DNA of 5,761 nt from an uncultured Bacteroides sp. (GCA_902472795.1 CABROZ010000127.1:1-5761), one strand, 5' to 3'; positions 1 to 5,606 are shown, counted from the first letter of the stretch. Notes: a model not told the origin generated them from the letters alone. Program-made: numbers and translations.

Positions 1-52
1 GAGCATCTGCCTTACAAGCAGAGGGTCGGCGGTTCGAATCCGTCAACGCCCA
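1..52 (+). tRNA. tRNA-Val (anticodon UAC), 3' part only
   Basis: The 5' end lies outside the window. What remains is the 3' strand of the D stem (1-4), a complete anticodon arm (stem 6-10 with 18-22, loop 11-17 reading CTTACAA), a five-base variable region (23-27), the T arm (stem 28-32 with 40-44, loop 33-39 TTCGAAT) and the 3' acceptor strand AACGCCC (45-51) with discriminator A at 52. The anticodon at 13-15 is TAC, which reads valine GUA codons. The bases after the discriminator are CCG rather than CCA, so the CCA end is probably added by tRNA nucleotidyltransferase, as is common for Bacteroidota tRNA genes. The identity rests on the anticodon because the acceptor 5' half cannot be checked. 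Confidence 0.93.
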
Positions 53-66
53 CCGGAAGAGGATTG

Positions 67-107
67 AGTCGGTTCGACAGCGATGTTGAGGCCGACTTTT
101 TTATTTT
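67..107 (+). terminator. Intrinsic terminator after tRNA-Val
   Basis: A seven-base-pair stem, AGTCGGT (67-73) with GCCGACT (91-97), closes a 17-base loop and runs directly into a T-rich tract (97-102, then ATTTT). It ends transcription of the tRNA unit. An outer 8-bp inverted repeat (53-60 with 104-111) encloses it. Confidence 0.75.
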
Positions 108-209
108 CCGGCTGGTGGATTTTGGATCTCTGACTGTGGAAATATTCTTTTTGAATTGCTTTTTGAATAAATTTATAATCGCAAGGAGTTTTTATGCCTC
201 ACATGTTCC

Positions 210-243
210 TTGTAACTCAGAAAAAAGGCTTAATTTTGCAGTC
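210..243 (+). promoter_or_regulatory. Bacteroidota-type promoter for purB
   Basis: A perfect TAnnTTTG -7 box (TAATTTTG, 231-238) is preceded by a TTG -33 element (210-212) with 18 bases between them. This is the arrangement used by the primary sigma factor of Bacteroides. Transcription should begin near 243-245, giving an untranslated leader of about 27 bases. The region from the tRNA terminator to this box (112-209) is A/T-rich and holds no gene that I can support; it contains a direct repeat CTTTTTGAAT at 147-156 and 159-168. Confidence 0.72.
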
Positions 244-270
244 TGATAATTATCATTATAGATACGACGT

Positions 271-1617
271 ATGAAACTGGATTTACTTACCGCCATCTCT
301 CCGATTGACGGTCGATACAGAGGCAAGACAGAAGCCCTGGCTGATTACTTCTCGGAGTTTGCACTGATAAAATACCGTGTACGGGTAGAAGTGGAGTACT
401 TCATTACCCTGTGCGAATTGCCCCTGCCGCAACTGAAAGGGGTGGACAAGGCTGTGTTCGAGACCTTGAGAAACATTTACCGGAACTTTTCGGAGGCTGA
501 TGCGCAACGCATCAAGGACATTGAAAGCGTGACCAACCACGACGTGAAAGCCGTAGAATACTTCCTGAAGGAAGAGTTTGACAAGCTGGGCGGAATGGAC
601 GACTATAAAGAATTTATCCACTTCGGACTGACTTCGCAGGATATCAATAATACTTCCATCCCACTTTCGGTGAAGGAAGCCCTGAACAATGTATATTATC
701 CGCAGATCGAGGAACTGATCGCACAGCTCCGCACGTATGCCGAAGAGTGGGCCAATATCCCCATGCTGGCCAAGACGCACGGACAGCCTGCATCGCCTAC
801 CCGTCTGGGAAAAGAAATCTATGTGTTTGTCTATCGTCTGGAACGTCAGCTTGCTTCGCTGAAAGCTTGTCCCATTACGGCCAAGTTCGGCGGTGCTACC
901 GGTAACTACAACGCCCATCACGTGGCTTATCCCGAATACGACTGGAAGGCATTCGGCAACCGTTTCGTGTCCGAAAAGTTAGGCCTGGAGCGTGAAGAAT
1001 ATACCACGCAGATTTCCAATTACGACAACCTGTCGGCTATCTTCGACGCCATGAAACGCATCAACACCATCATGATCGACATGAACCGCGACTTCTGGCA
1101 ATACATCTCGATGGAATACTTCAAGCAGAAAATCAAGGCCGGCGAGGTAGGTTCGAGTGCCATGCCCCACAAGGTGAACCCCATCGATTTCGAAAATGCC
1201 GAAGGCAACCTGGGTATGGCAAATGCCATTCTGGAGCATCTGGCTGTGAAGCTGCCCGTATCGCGTCTGCAACGCGACCTGACCGACTCGACAGTGCTGC
1301 GCAACATCGGTGTGCCTTTCGGACACATCATCATTGCCATCCAAAGCTCGCTGAAGGGTCTGCGCAAGCTGTTGCTGAACGAAACCGTCATCTATCGCGA
1401 CTTGGACAACTGCTGGAGCGTGGTGGCCGAGGCCATTCAGACCATCTTGCGCCGCGAAGCCTATCCGCATCCGTACGAGGCCCTGAAGGCATTGACGCGC
1501 ACCAACCAGGCCATTACAGAAGAATCTATCAAGAACTTTATCGAGGAGCTGAATGTGAGCGAGGACATCAAGAAAGAACTCCGCGCCATCACTCCGCACA
1601 ATTATACAGGAATGTAA
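271..1617 (+). CDS. purB: Adenylosuccinate lyase
   Basis: A cytosolic enzyme of purine biosynthesis. It removes fumarate from SAICAR to give AICAR, and from adenylosuccinate to give AMP. The 448-residue length and motif set match the E. coli-type PurB branch of the fumarase/aspartase superfamily (E. coli about 456 residues). Visible motifs are TNHDVKAVE near residues 88-96, HFGLTSQDINNT near 117-128, KTHGQPASPTRLGKE near 168-182 with the expected general-acid His170, and the superfamily signature GSSAMPHKVNPIDFE at 294-308, whose serines (295/296) lie on the mobile catalytic loop. SRLQRDLTDSTVLRNIG at 331-347 is also characteristic. The ATG at 271 begins the usual N-terminus (LTAISPIDGRYR). 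No Shine-Dalgarno sequence is present, as is normal in Bacteroidota. It may be the first gene of a unit with the next two genes, because no U-tract terminator follows it. Nothing looks truncated, and no key motif is missing. Confidence 0.98.
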   Translation: MKLDLLTAISPIDGRYRGKTEALADYFSEFALIKYRVRVEVEYFITLCELPLPQLKGVDKAVFETLRNIYRNFSEADAQRIKDIESVTNHDVKAVEYFLKEEFDKLGGMDDYKEFIHFGLTSQDINNTSIPLSVKEALNNVYYPQIEELIAQLRTYAEEWANIPMLAKTHGQPASPTRLGKEIYVFVYRLERQLASLKACPITAKFGGATGNYNAHHVAYPEYDWKAFGNRFVSEKLGLEREEYTTQISNYDNLSAIFDAMKRINTIMIDMNRDFWQYISMEYFKQKIKAGEVGSSAMPHKVNPIDFENAEGNLGMANAILEHLAVKLPVSRLQRDLTDSTVLRNIGVPFGHIIIAIQSSLKGLRKLLLNETVIYRDLDNCWSVVAEAIQTILRREAYPHPYEALKALTRTNQAITEESIKNFIEELNVSEDIKKELRAITPHNYTGM

Positions 1618-1623
1618 ATGAGA

Positions 1624-1666
1624 GGGTGTGTCCTGAAGAACGCAGCTCTTTGTTCCGGGCACACCC
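1624..1666 (+). promoter_or_regulatory. Strong intergenic hairpin without a U-tract, after purB
   Basis: GGGTGTGTCC (1624-1633) pairs with GGGCACACCC (1657-1666) as a 10-bp GC-rich stem with one G-U pair. Inside it GAAC (1638-1641) can pair with GTTC (1652-1655). It starts seven bases after the purB stop codon. The following bases (GCCTAATAACGG) contain no T-run, so this is not a standard intrinsic terminator. An mRNA-stabilising, processing or Rho-related role is possible, but that is inference. Confidence 0.6.
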
Positions 1667-1676
1667 GCCTAATAAC

Positions 1677-1688
1677 GGCCGTGAGGCC
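1677..1688 (+). other. Small GGCC-GTGA-GGCC hairpin
   Basis: A four-pair GC stem closes a GUGA loop, which fits the stable GNRA tetraloop pattern. It lies in the leader between purB and the pseudouridine synthase gene, 30 bases before the start codon. GGCC is self-complementary and short, so it could be coincidental. Confidence 0.35.
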
Positions 1689-1697
1689 AACGTCTAA

Positions 1698-1713
1698 TTT
1701 TATTCGAATAAAA
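1698..1713 (+). repeat. 16-bp perfect A/T-rich palindrome before the start codon
   Basis: TTTTATTCGAATAAAA reads the same on both strands and ends five bases before the ATG at 1719. As DNA it has the symmetry of a repressor site; as RNA it would form only a weak A-U stem with a UCGA loop. The overlapping TAATTTTA at 1695-1702 is one base short of the TAnnTTTG -7 box, but no TTTG lies at the right distance upstream, so I do not call a promoter. Confidence 0.45.
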
Positions 1714-1718
1714 ACAAA

Positions 1719-3128
1719 ATGAGTACAGAAAACGAAACTTGGCGCGATGCTTCTTCCGCAGAGGAGAACTCGAATGCCGGCCGTGATGGTAACCAGTTTA
1801 ACGGAAGTTACAACCGTCCGTCTTATAACCGTGAAAATGGCGATCGTCCGCATCGCCCGAGATTTAACCGTGAGAGCGGTGAGCGTGTGCAGCGTGCATA
1901 CAGCAGTGACCGTTCTTACCGTCCGCGCTTCAATCCTAACACCGAGAACAACGACCGCCCGCAACGCTCGTATGGCGAGGACCGTCCTTATCGTCCGCGC
2001 TTCAACGCAAATGCCGAGAATACAGGTCGTCCGCAACGTTCGTATGGGAATGCATCGGGAGAGCGTCCGGCACGTCCGCGCTTCAACCCGAATTCGGAAT
2101 ACGGTGACCGTCCGCAGCGCTCGTATGGCGCTCGTCCGCAACGTCCGCGCTACAACGATGCCGAAGGCAATGACCGTCCGCAGCAACGTTCGTATGGAAC
2201 AGATCGTCCGCAGCGTCCGCGCTTTAATCCGAACGCCGAGAACGGCGACCGTCCGCAACGTCCGCGCTTCAATGCGGGTGCAGGCAAGCAACAGGGCGGA
2301 TATGGCAAGCAGCAAGGCGGCAACCGTCGTCGTACGGCCGATTACGATCCGAATGCCAAGTACAGCAAGAAGAAACAGATAGAATATAAGGAACAGTTTG
2401 TTGATCCGAACGAACCGATTCGTTTGAATAAATATTTGGCCAATGCCGGTGTTTGCTCGCGTCGTGAAGCCGATGAGTTTATTACGGCCGGTGTGGTTTC
2501 GGTGAACGGAACGGTAGTCACCGAGCTGGGTACGAAAATTAAACGTGGCGACGAGGTGAAGTTCCATGATCAGCCGGTCAGCATCGAACGTAAGATTTAC
2601 GTGTTGCTGAATAAGCCCAAGGATACGGTGACTACTTCGGACGATCCTCAGGCTCGCCGCACGGTTATGGATTTAGTAAAGGATGCCTGCACCGAACGTA
2701 TTTATCCGGTAGGACGTCTGGACCGCAATACGACCGGCGTACTGCTGCTGACCAATGACGGTGATCTGGCTTCCAAGCTGACGCACCCCAAGTATCTGAA
2801 GAAGAAAATCTATCACGTACATCTGGACAAGAACCTTACAAAAGCCGATATGGAACAGATTGCAGCAGGTATCCAGTTGGACGATGGTGAAATCCATGCT
2901 GATGCCATCAGCTATACCGATGAAAACAAGAAGGACGATGTCGGTATCGAAATCCATTCGGGCAAGAACCGCATCGTGCGCCGTATCTTTGAGTCACTGG
3001 GTTATAAGGTGGTGAAACTGGATCGTGTTTACTTTGCCGGGCTGACCAAGAAGGGACTTCGCCGTGGCGAATGGCGCTACCTGACGGAACAGGAGGTGAA
3101 CTTCTTGCGGATGGGTTCGTTTGAATAA
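1719..3128 (+). CDS. RluB/RsuA-family rRNA pseudouridine synthase with long disordered Arg/Asn-rich N-terminal tail
   Basis: Predicted to isomerise a specific uridine of rRNA to pseudouridine during ribosome assembly. The 469-residue protein has two parts. Residues 1 to about 230 are low-complexity and rich in Arg, Asn, Pro, Tyr and Gly, with seven RPR(F/Y)N units and four DRPQRSYG-like units; a Lys-rich joint follows (YSKKKQIEYK, about 215-224). From 233 comes an S4 RNA-binding domain (IRLNKYLANAGVCSRREADEFI to about 285), then the synthase domain starting at KIYVLLNKP. GRLDRNTTGVLLLTNDG carries the catalytic aspartate, Asp335. NRIVRRIFESLGYKVVKLDRV and GLRRGEWRYLT near the end are typical of the RluB/RsuA/RluE/RluF group and favour RluB (23S rRNA helix 89 region in E. 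coli), though the exact target is inferred. E. coli RluB carries its extension at the C-terminus, so this N-terminal tail is different. The ATG at 1719 is the first good start and keeps the whole tail in frame. Confidence 0.92.
   Translation: MSTENETWRDASSAEENSNAGRDGNQFNGSYNRPSYNRENGDRPHRPRFNRESGERVQRAYSSDRSYRPRFNPNTENNDRPQRSYGEDRPYRPRFNANAENTGRPQRSYGNASGERPARPRFNPNSEYGDRPQRSYGARPQRPRYNDAEGNDRPQQRSYGTDRPQRPRFNPNAENGDRPQRPRFNAGAGKQQGGYGKQQGGNRRRTADYDPNAKYSKKKQIEYKEQFVDPNEPIRLNKYLANAGVCSRREADEFITAGVVSVNGTVVTELGTKIKRGDEVKFHDQPVSIERKIYVLLNKPKDTVTTSDDPQARRTVMDLVKDACTERIYPVGRLDRNTTGVLLLTNDGDLASKLTHPKYLKKKIYHVHLDKNLTKADMEQIAAGIQLDDGEIHADAISYTDENKKDDVGIEIHSGKNRIVRRIFESLGYKVVKLDRVYFAGLTKKGLRRGEWRYLTEQEVNFLRMGSFE
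1854..2273 (+). repeat. Imperfect in-frame repeats encoding RPRFN / DRPQRSYG units
   Basis: Seven copies of the RPR(F/Y)N codon block start at 1854, 1920, 1992, 2073, 2142, 2214 and 2259, spaced 66, 72, 81, 69, 72 and 45 bases apart. In the last six the RPR triplet is always written CGT CCG CGC, and the first copy (1854) has diverged. Between them lie related DRPQRSYG blocks. All spacings are multiples of three, so the frame is kept. The array encodes the disordered tail of the pseudouridine synthase; it is a coding repeat, not a CRISPR array. Confidence 0.85.
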
Positions 3129-3154
3129 TGACAGTATAATATAATATGTAATAT

Positions 3155-3189
3155 AGGAGCCGAGGGGTAAGCGTTACCTCTTGGCTCTT
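3155..3189 (+). promoter_or_regulatory. Long hairpin between the pseudouridine synthase gene and asnS
   Basis: The 14-base arm 3157-3170 (GAGCCGAGGGGTAA) pairs along its whole length with 3174-3187 (TTACCTCTTGGCTC), including two G-U pairs, across a three-base GCG loop; two further pairs (3155-3156 with 3188-3189) are possible. Only TTT follows before AGAA, so it is a weak terminator or an attenuator at best. asnS begins 23 bases later and I see no Bacteroidota promoter in between. Partial read-through from upstream would let the hairpin set the asnS level; that is inference. The bases before it (3134-3155) are almost pure A/T. Confidence 0.6.
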
Positions 3190-3212
3190 TAGAATACGAA
3201 TACGATAAGATT

Positions 3213-4616
3213 ATGGAAAAAATTAGTAGAACAAAGATTGTTGACCTGCTGAAGCGCGAGGATTTTGGCGCTATGGTCAACGTAAAAGGATGGGTTCGTA
3301 CCCGTAGAGGTAGCAAACAGGTGAATTTTATTGCACTGAATGACGGTTCTACAATAAATAATGTACAGATAGTGGTAGATGTGGCCAACTTCGACGAGAA
3401 TGTGCTGAAAGATATCACGACAGGTGCCTGCCTCAGTGTGAACGGTGTGCTGACCGAGTCGGTCGGTGCCGGCCAGAAAGCTGAAATTCAGGCCCGTGAG
3501 ATAGAGGTGCTTGGTACTTGCGACAATACGTATCCTTTGCAGAAGAAAGGACACTCCATGGAGTTCTTGCGCGAGATTGCGCATTTGCGTCCGCGTACCA
3601 ACACATTTGGTGCCGTATTTCGTATCCGTCACAACATGGCAATAGCCATTCACAAGTTTTTCCACGAGAAAGGTTTCTTCTATTTCCACACTCCCATCAT
3701 TACGGCTTCCGACTGCGAAGGAGCCGGCCAGATGTTCCAGGTGACTACGAAGAACCTGTACGACTTGAAGAAAGATGAAAATGGCTCCATTATCTACGAC
3801 GATGATTTCTTTGGCAAGCAGACCAGCCTGACGGTTTCCGGACAGCTGGAAGGTGAACTTGCTGCTACGGCGCTGGGTGCCATCTATACGTTTGGCCCGA
3901 CTTTCCGCGCCGAGAACTCCAATACTCCCCGCCATCTGGCCGAGTTCTGGATGATTGAACCGGAGGTAGCTTTTGCCGACTTGGACGAGCTGATGGCGCT
4001 GGAAGAGGAGTTTATCAAATACTGCGTGAAATGGGCGCTCGATAACTGCCGTGACGACCTGGAATTCCTGAACAAGATGGTCGATAAGGGTCTGATAGAA
4101 CGTCTGCAGAAAGTAGTTGATACGGAATTTGTTCGCCTGCCTTATACGGAAGGTATCAAGATTCTGGAAGAAGCAGTGGCAAAAGGTCATAAGTTTGAAT
4201 TCCCTGTTTACTGGGGATGCGACCTGGCCAGCGAGCACGAACGTTATTTAGTGGAAGAACATTTCCAGAAGCCGGTTATCATGATTGACTATCCGAAGGA
4301 AATCAAGGCTTTCTACATGAAGCAAAACGAGGACGGCAAGACGGTACAGGGTACGGATGTGCTGTTCCCGCAGATTGGCGAAATCATCGGTGGAAGTGTG
4401 CGTGAAGAGAATTATGACAAGCTGATGGCCCGCATCACCGAGCTGAATATCCCGATGAAGGATATGTGGTGGTACCTGGATACCCGTAAGTACGGTACGT
4501 GTCCGCATGCAGGTTTCGGATTGGGCTTCGAACGTCTGCTGCTGTTTGTAACGGGTATGGCCAATATTCGCGATGTAATTCCGTTCCCGCGTACTCCGCG
4601 TAATGCAGAGTTCTAA
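3213..4616 (+). CDS. asnS: Asparaginyl-tRNA synthetase
   Basis: A cytosolic class IIb aminoacyl-tRNA synthetase that attaches asparagine to tRNA-Asn using ATP. At 467 residues it matches the usual bacterial length (E. coli 466). The N-terminal OB-fold anticodon-binding domain is seen in VNVKGWVRTRRGSKQVNFIALNDGS (about residues 22-46). The catalytic core follows from EIAHLRPRTN (121-130), with motif 1 around FFHEKGFFYFHTPIIT (149-164), the conserved GQMFQVT and LTVSGQLEGE, motif 2 FGPTFRAENSNTPRHLAEFWMIEPE (227-251) and motif 3 GFGLGFERLLLF (434-445). The family-typical VIPFPRTPRNAEF forms the end. FRAENSNTPRHLAEF is the asparagine-type rather than aspartate-type sequence, so AspRS is unlikely. 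The ATG at 3213 gives the expected N-terminus. The gene seems to be read either from an upstream promoter through the preceding hairpin or from a start I cannot recognise. It is intact. Confidence 0.98.
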   Translation: MEKISRTKIVDLLKREDFGAMVNVKGWVRTRRGSKQVNFIALNDGSTINNVQIVVDVANFDENVLKDITTGACLSVNGVLTESVGAGQKAEIQAREIEVLGTCDNTYPLQKKGHSMEFLREIAHLRPRTNTFGAVFRIRHNMAIAIHKFFHEKGFFYFHTPIITASDCEGAGQMFQVTTKNLYDLKKDENGSIIYDDDFFGKQTSLTVSGQLEGELAATALGAIYTFGPTFRAENSNTPRHLAEFWMIEPEVAFADLDELMALEEEFIKYCVKWALDNCRDDLEFLNKMVDKGLIERLQKVVDTEFVRLPYTEGIKILEEAVAKGHKFEFPVYWGCDLASEHERYLVEEHFQKPVIMIDYPKEIKAFYMKQNEDGKTVQGTDVLFPQIGEIIGGSVREENYDKLMARITELNIPMKDMWWYLDTRKYGTCPHAGFGLGFERLLLFVTGMANIRDVIPFPRTPRNAEF

Positions 4617-4664
4617 TCGCGAACGGTTCCCGATATAGAGATAAGGGAATATCCCCGGAAAAAC

Positions 4665-4702
4665 AAGTCTGCACAATCTTTAGGATTGTGTGGACTTTTT
4701 TT
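4665..4702 (+). terminator. Intrinsic terminator after asnS
   Basis: AAGTCTGCACAATC (4665-4678) pairs with GATTGTGTGGACTT (4684-4697) over 14 positions with two G-U pairs and a five-base TTTAG loop. The 3' arm runs into seven Ts (4696-4702). This is a textbook strong terminator, 49 bases after the asnS stop. Confidence 0.93.
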
Positions 4703-4712
4703 ATATATAATG

Positions 4713-4748
4713 TTGTTTTTTCGAAAATATTATTTATATTTGTCACAG
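4713..4748 (+). promoter_or_regulatory. Consensus Bacteroidota promoter for the lipocalin-like gene
   Basis: The -7 box TATATTTG (4735-4742) matches TAnnTTTG, and TTG at 4713-4715 lies 19 bases upstream as the -33 element. Transcription should begin near 4747-4749, giving an untranslated leader of about 38 bases. It sits just after the asnS terminator, so the next gene is its own unit. Confidence 0.78.
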
Positions 4749-4785
4749 CATGTAAGGCGATATTGTTAACCAAAACTATACGAAT

Positions 4786-5277
4786 ATGAAACGGAATTTA
4801 TTCTTTACCATGTTGGCGGCCATGCTGCTGATGGTAACGGGGAGCTCTGCCCAGGAGAAGGTTGCTTTTAAACCTGCCAACTTGCAAGGCATCTGGCAAT
4901 TATGTCATTATGTGTCCGAGTCTTCCGATGTGCCGGGAATGCTGAAGCCGAGTAATACATTCAAGGTACTTAGCAAGGACGGACGTATTGTCAACTTTAC
5001 ACTTATCCCCGGTTCGGATGCCATCATCACCGGTTATGGCACTTATGAACAGCTGACGGACAATTCTTACAAGGAAAGTATTGAAAAGAATATCCACCTG
5101 CCCATGTTGGACAATAAGGATAATGTGCTTGAATTTGAAATGGAGGAAGGTGACTACATGCACCTGAAATATTTCATTGCGAAAGATTTGAATGGCAATG
5201 AACTGAATTGTTGGTATCATGAGACCTGGAAGAGGGTTGTGATGCCTGATAAGTTCCCGGAAGACATTGTGCGCTGA
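4786..5277 (+). CDS. Small secreted lipocalin-like protein (DUF4488-like), function unknown
   Basis: A 163-residue protein with a clear Sec signal peptide: positive start MKRN, hydrophobic core LFFTMLAAMLLMV, small-residue end TGSSA, and likely signal peptidase I cleavage after Ala22. There is no cysteine at the cleavage site, so it is not a lipoprotein; it should be soluble in the periplasm or exported. The mature part opens with LQGIWQ, where G35-x-W37 recalls the first strand of lipocalin-like beta barrels. Alternating polar and hydrophobic segments follow (FKVLSKDGRIVNFTLI, NVLEFEMEEGDYMHLKYFI, WYHETWKRV). The two cysteines, Cys40 and Cys142, could form a disulfide joining first and last strands. 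The overall look matches the Bacteroides DUF4488 family as I remember it; I could not search. It has its own promoter and terminator, so it is not tied to asnS or rplM. No ligand or role can be read from the sequence. Confidence 0.85.
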   Translation: MKRNLFFTMLAAMLLMVTGSSAQEKVAFKPANLQGIWQLCHYVSESSDVPGMLKPSNTFKVLSKDGRIVNFTLIPGSDAIITGYGTYEQLTDNSYKESIEKNIHLPMLDNKDNVLEFEMEEGDYMHLKYFIAKDLNGNELNCWYHETWKRVVMPDKFPEDIVR

Positions 5278-5326
5278 TAGCTTTTTGTAAGCATCGGCAA
5301 AGCCTTTTTGTTTGTGGTTTTTATTC

Positions 5327-5384
5327 CTTTCCCGGTCGGGGTGACGTATGGTTGCGTACCCCGATTGGGAAAGTTCTTTTTTTT
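5327..5384 (+). terminator. Very strong intrinsic terminator after the lipocalin-like gene
   Basis: The 5' arm 5327-5342 pairs with 5358-5373 over 16 positions, including two G-U pairs (CTTTCCCGG with TTGGGAAAG, then TCGGGGT with ACCCCGA). ACG (5344-5346) can add three pairs with CGT (5355-5357) past a bulged G. Eight Ts follow at 5377-5384. It separates this gene from the rplM unit. Confidence 0.93.
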
Positions 5385-5413
5385 AAGGGGATGAAAGGGC
5401 AGGGCGAAAAAAA

Positions 5414-5453
5414 GCAAACTCTTTGATAATCAAAAAAAGACTAAATCGTTTGC
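5414..5453 (+). repeat. Nested inverted repeats upstream of the rplM promoter
   Basis: GCAAAC (5414-5419) and GTTTGC (5448-5453) form an outer dyad. Inside it lies TTTGAT-A-ATCAAA (5422-5434), a 6-1-6 palindrome. The right outer arm overlaps the TTTG -33 element. Both dyads are upstream of the predicted transcript start, so any role would be as DNA, such as a regulator site. The A/T-rich context makes chance a real alternative. Confidence 0.45.
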
Positions 5454-5485
5454 CAGTTAACAGAAAAACCGTACCTTTGCAAGCC
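5449..5485 (+). promoter_or_regulatory. Consensus Bacteroidota promoter for rplM
   Basis: TTTG (5449-5452) and TACCTTTG (5472-5479, matching TAnnTTTG) are 19 bases apart, an ideal primary-sigma promoter for this phylum. The start should fall near 5484-5486, leaving a leader of about 120 bases before the rplM GTG. That is long compared with about 27 and 38 bases for the other two promoters here. The 5278-5606 gap is filled by the upstream terminator, the dyads, this promoter and the leader; I see no further gene in it. Confidence 0.85.
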
Positions 5486-5606
5486 GATTATTATCTAAAA
5501 AGGATAAGCAATTAATTCATAGCGAGTTGGACGGCCTTTGTCCGGGGTGTCCGATTAGCGGTGAAGAGAAAAATTAGTAGTAACATTATTAAAAAACAAA
5601 TTAAGA
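5485..5606 (+). promoter_or_regulatory. Structured rplM mRNA leader, candidate L13 autoregulatory element
   Basis: The core is at 5525-5556. TGGAC (5528-5532) can pair either with GTCCG at 5540-5544, forming a small hairpin with a seven-base loop, or with GTCCG at 5549-5553, where flanking bases extend the stem to eight pairs (5525-5532 with 5549-5556). The two pairings exclude each other. TAGCG occurs on both sides (5520-5524 and 5556-5560). The last 35 bases before the start are A/T-rich and look single-stranded. Ribosomal protein operons are often controlled by their own product binding such leaders, and L13 leaders are known in Firmicutes; I believe a Bacteroidia type has been proposed but cannot confirm it here. 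Binding by L13 is inference. Confidence 0.55.

Noticed and set aside
64..246. 60-codon open frame between tRNA-Val and purB
   Set aside because: It starts inside the tRNA terminator hairpin and ends past the purB -7 box, with no recognisable product; the region is a terminator plus promoter.
979..1662. 227-codon antisense frame opposite the end of purB
   Set aside because: A shadow of purB codon composition; no domain or start signals support it.
1854..2273. Possible CRISPR array or tandem satellite
   Set aside because: The units are short, unequal in spacing, always in multiples of three and lie inside a continuous coding frame, so they are coding repeats.
1747..2382. 211-codon + strand frame within the tail region
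   Set aside because: It is a frame-shifted reading of the same Arg/Pro-rich repeats, with low-complexity VRNVRAS-like product; the in-frame gene continues into S4 and synthase domains.
1602..2567. 321-codon antisense open frame over the repeat region, encoding repeated RTLRT-like peptide
   Set aside because: It is the reverse-strand shadow of the CGTCCG-type repeats, which contain no stops in several frames. It lacks a promoter and any recognisable domain, and the sense frame has a clear enzyme.
3129..3212. Possible T-box or amino-acid riboswitch before asnS
   Set aside because: The gap is only 84 bases, has one simple hairpin and shows no T-box specifier or antiterminator sequence; T-boxes are also not expected in Bacteroidota.
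3189..4238. 349-codon antisense frame opposite asnS
   Set aside because: asnS is intact with all class II motifs; the antisense product has no recognisable domain and no promoter, so it is a compositional shadow.
5291..5321. Possible extra terminator just after the lipocalin-like gene (GGC-AAA-GCC then Ts)
   Set aside because: The stem is only three pairs; the strong hairpin at 5327-5384 accounts for termination.
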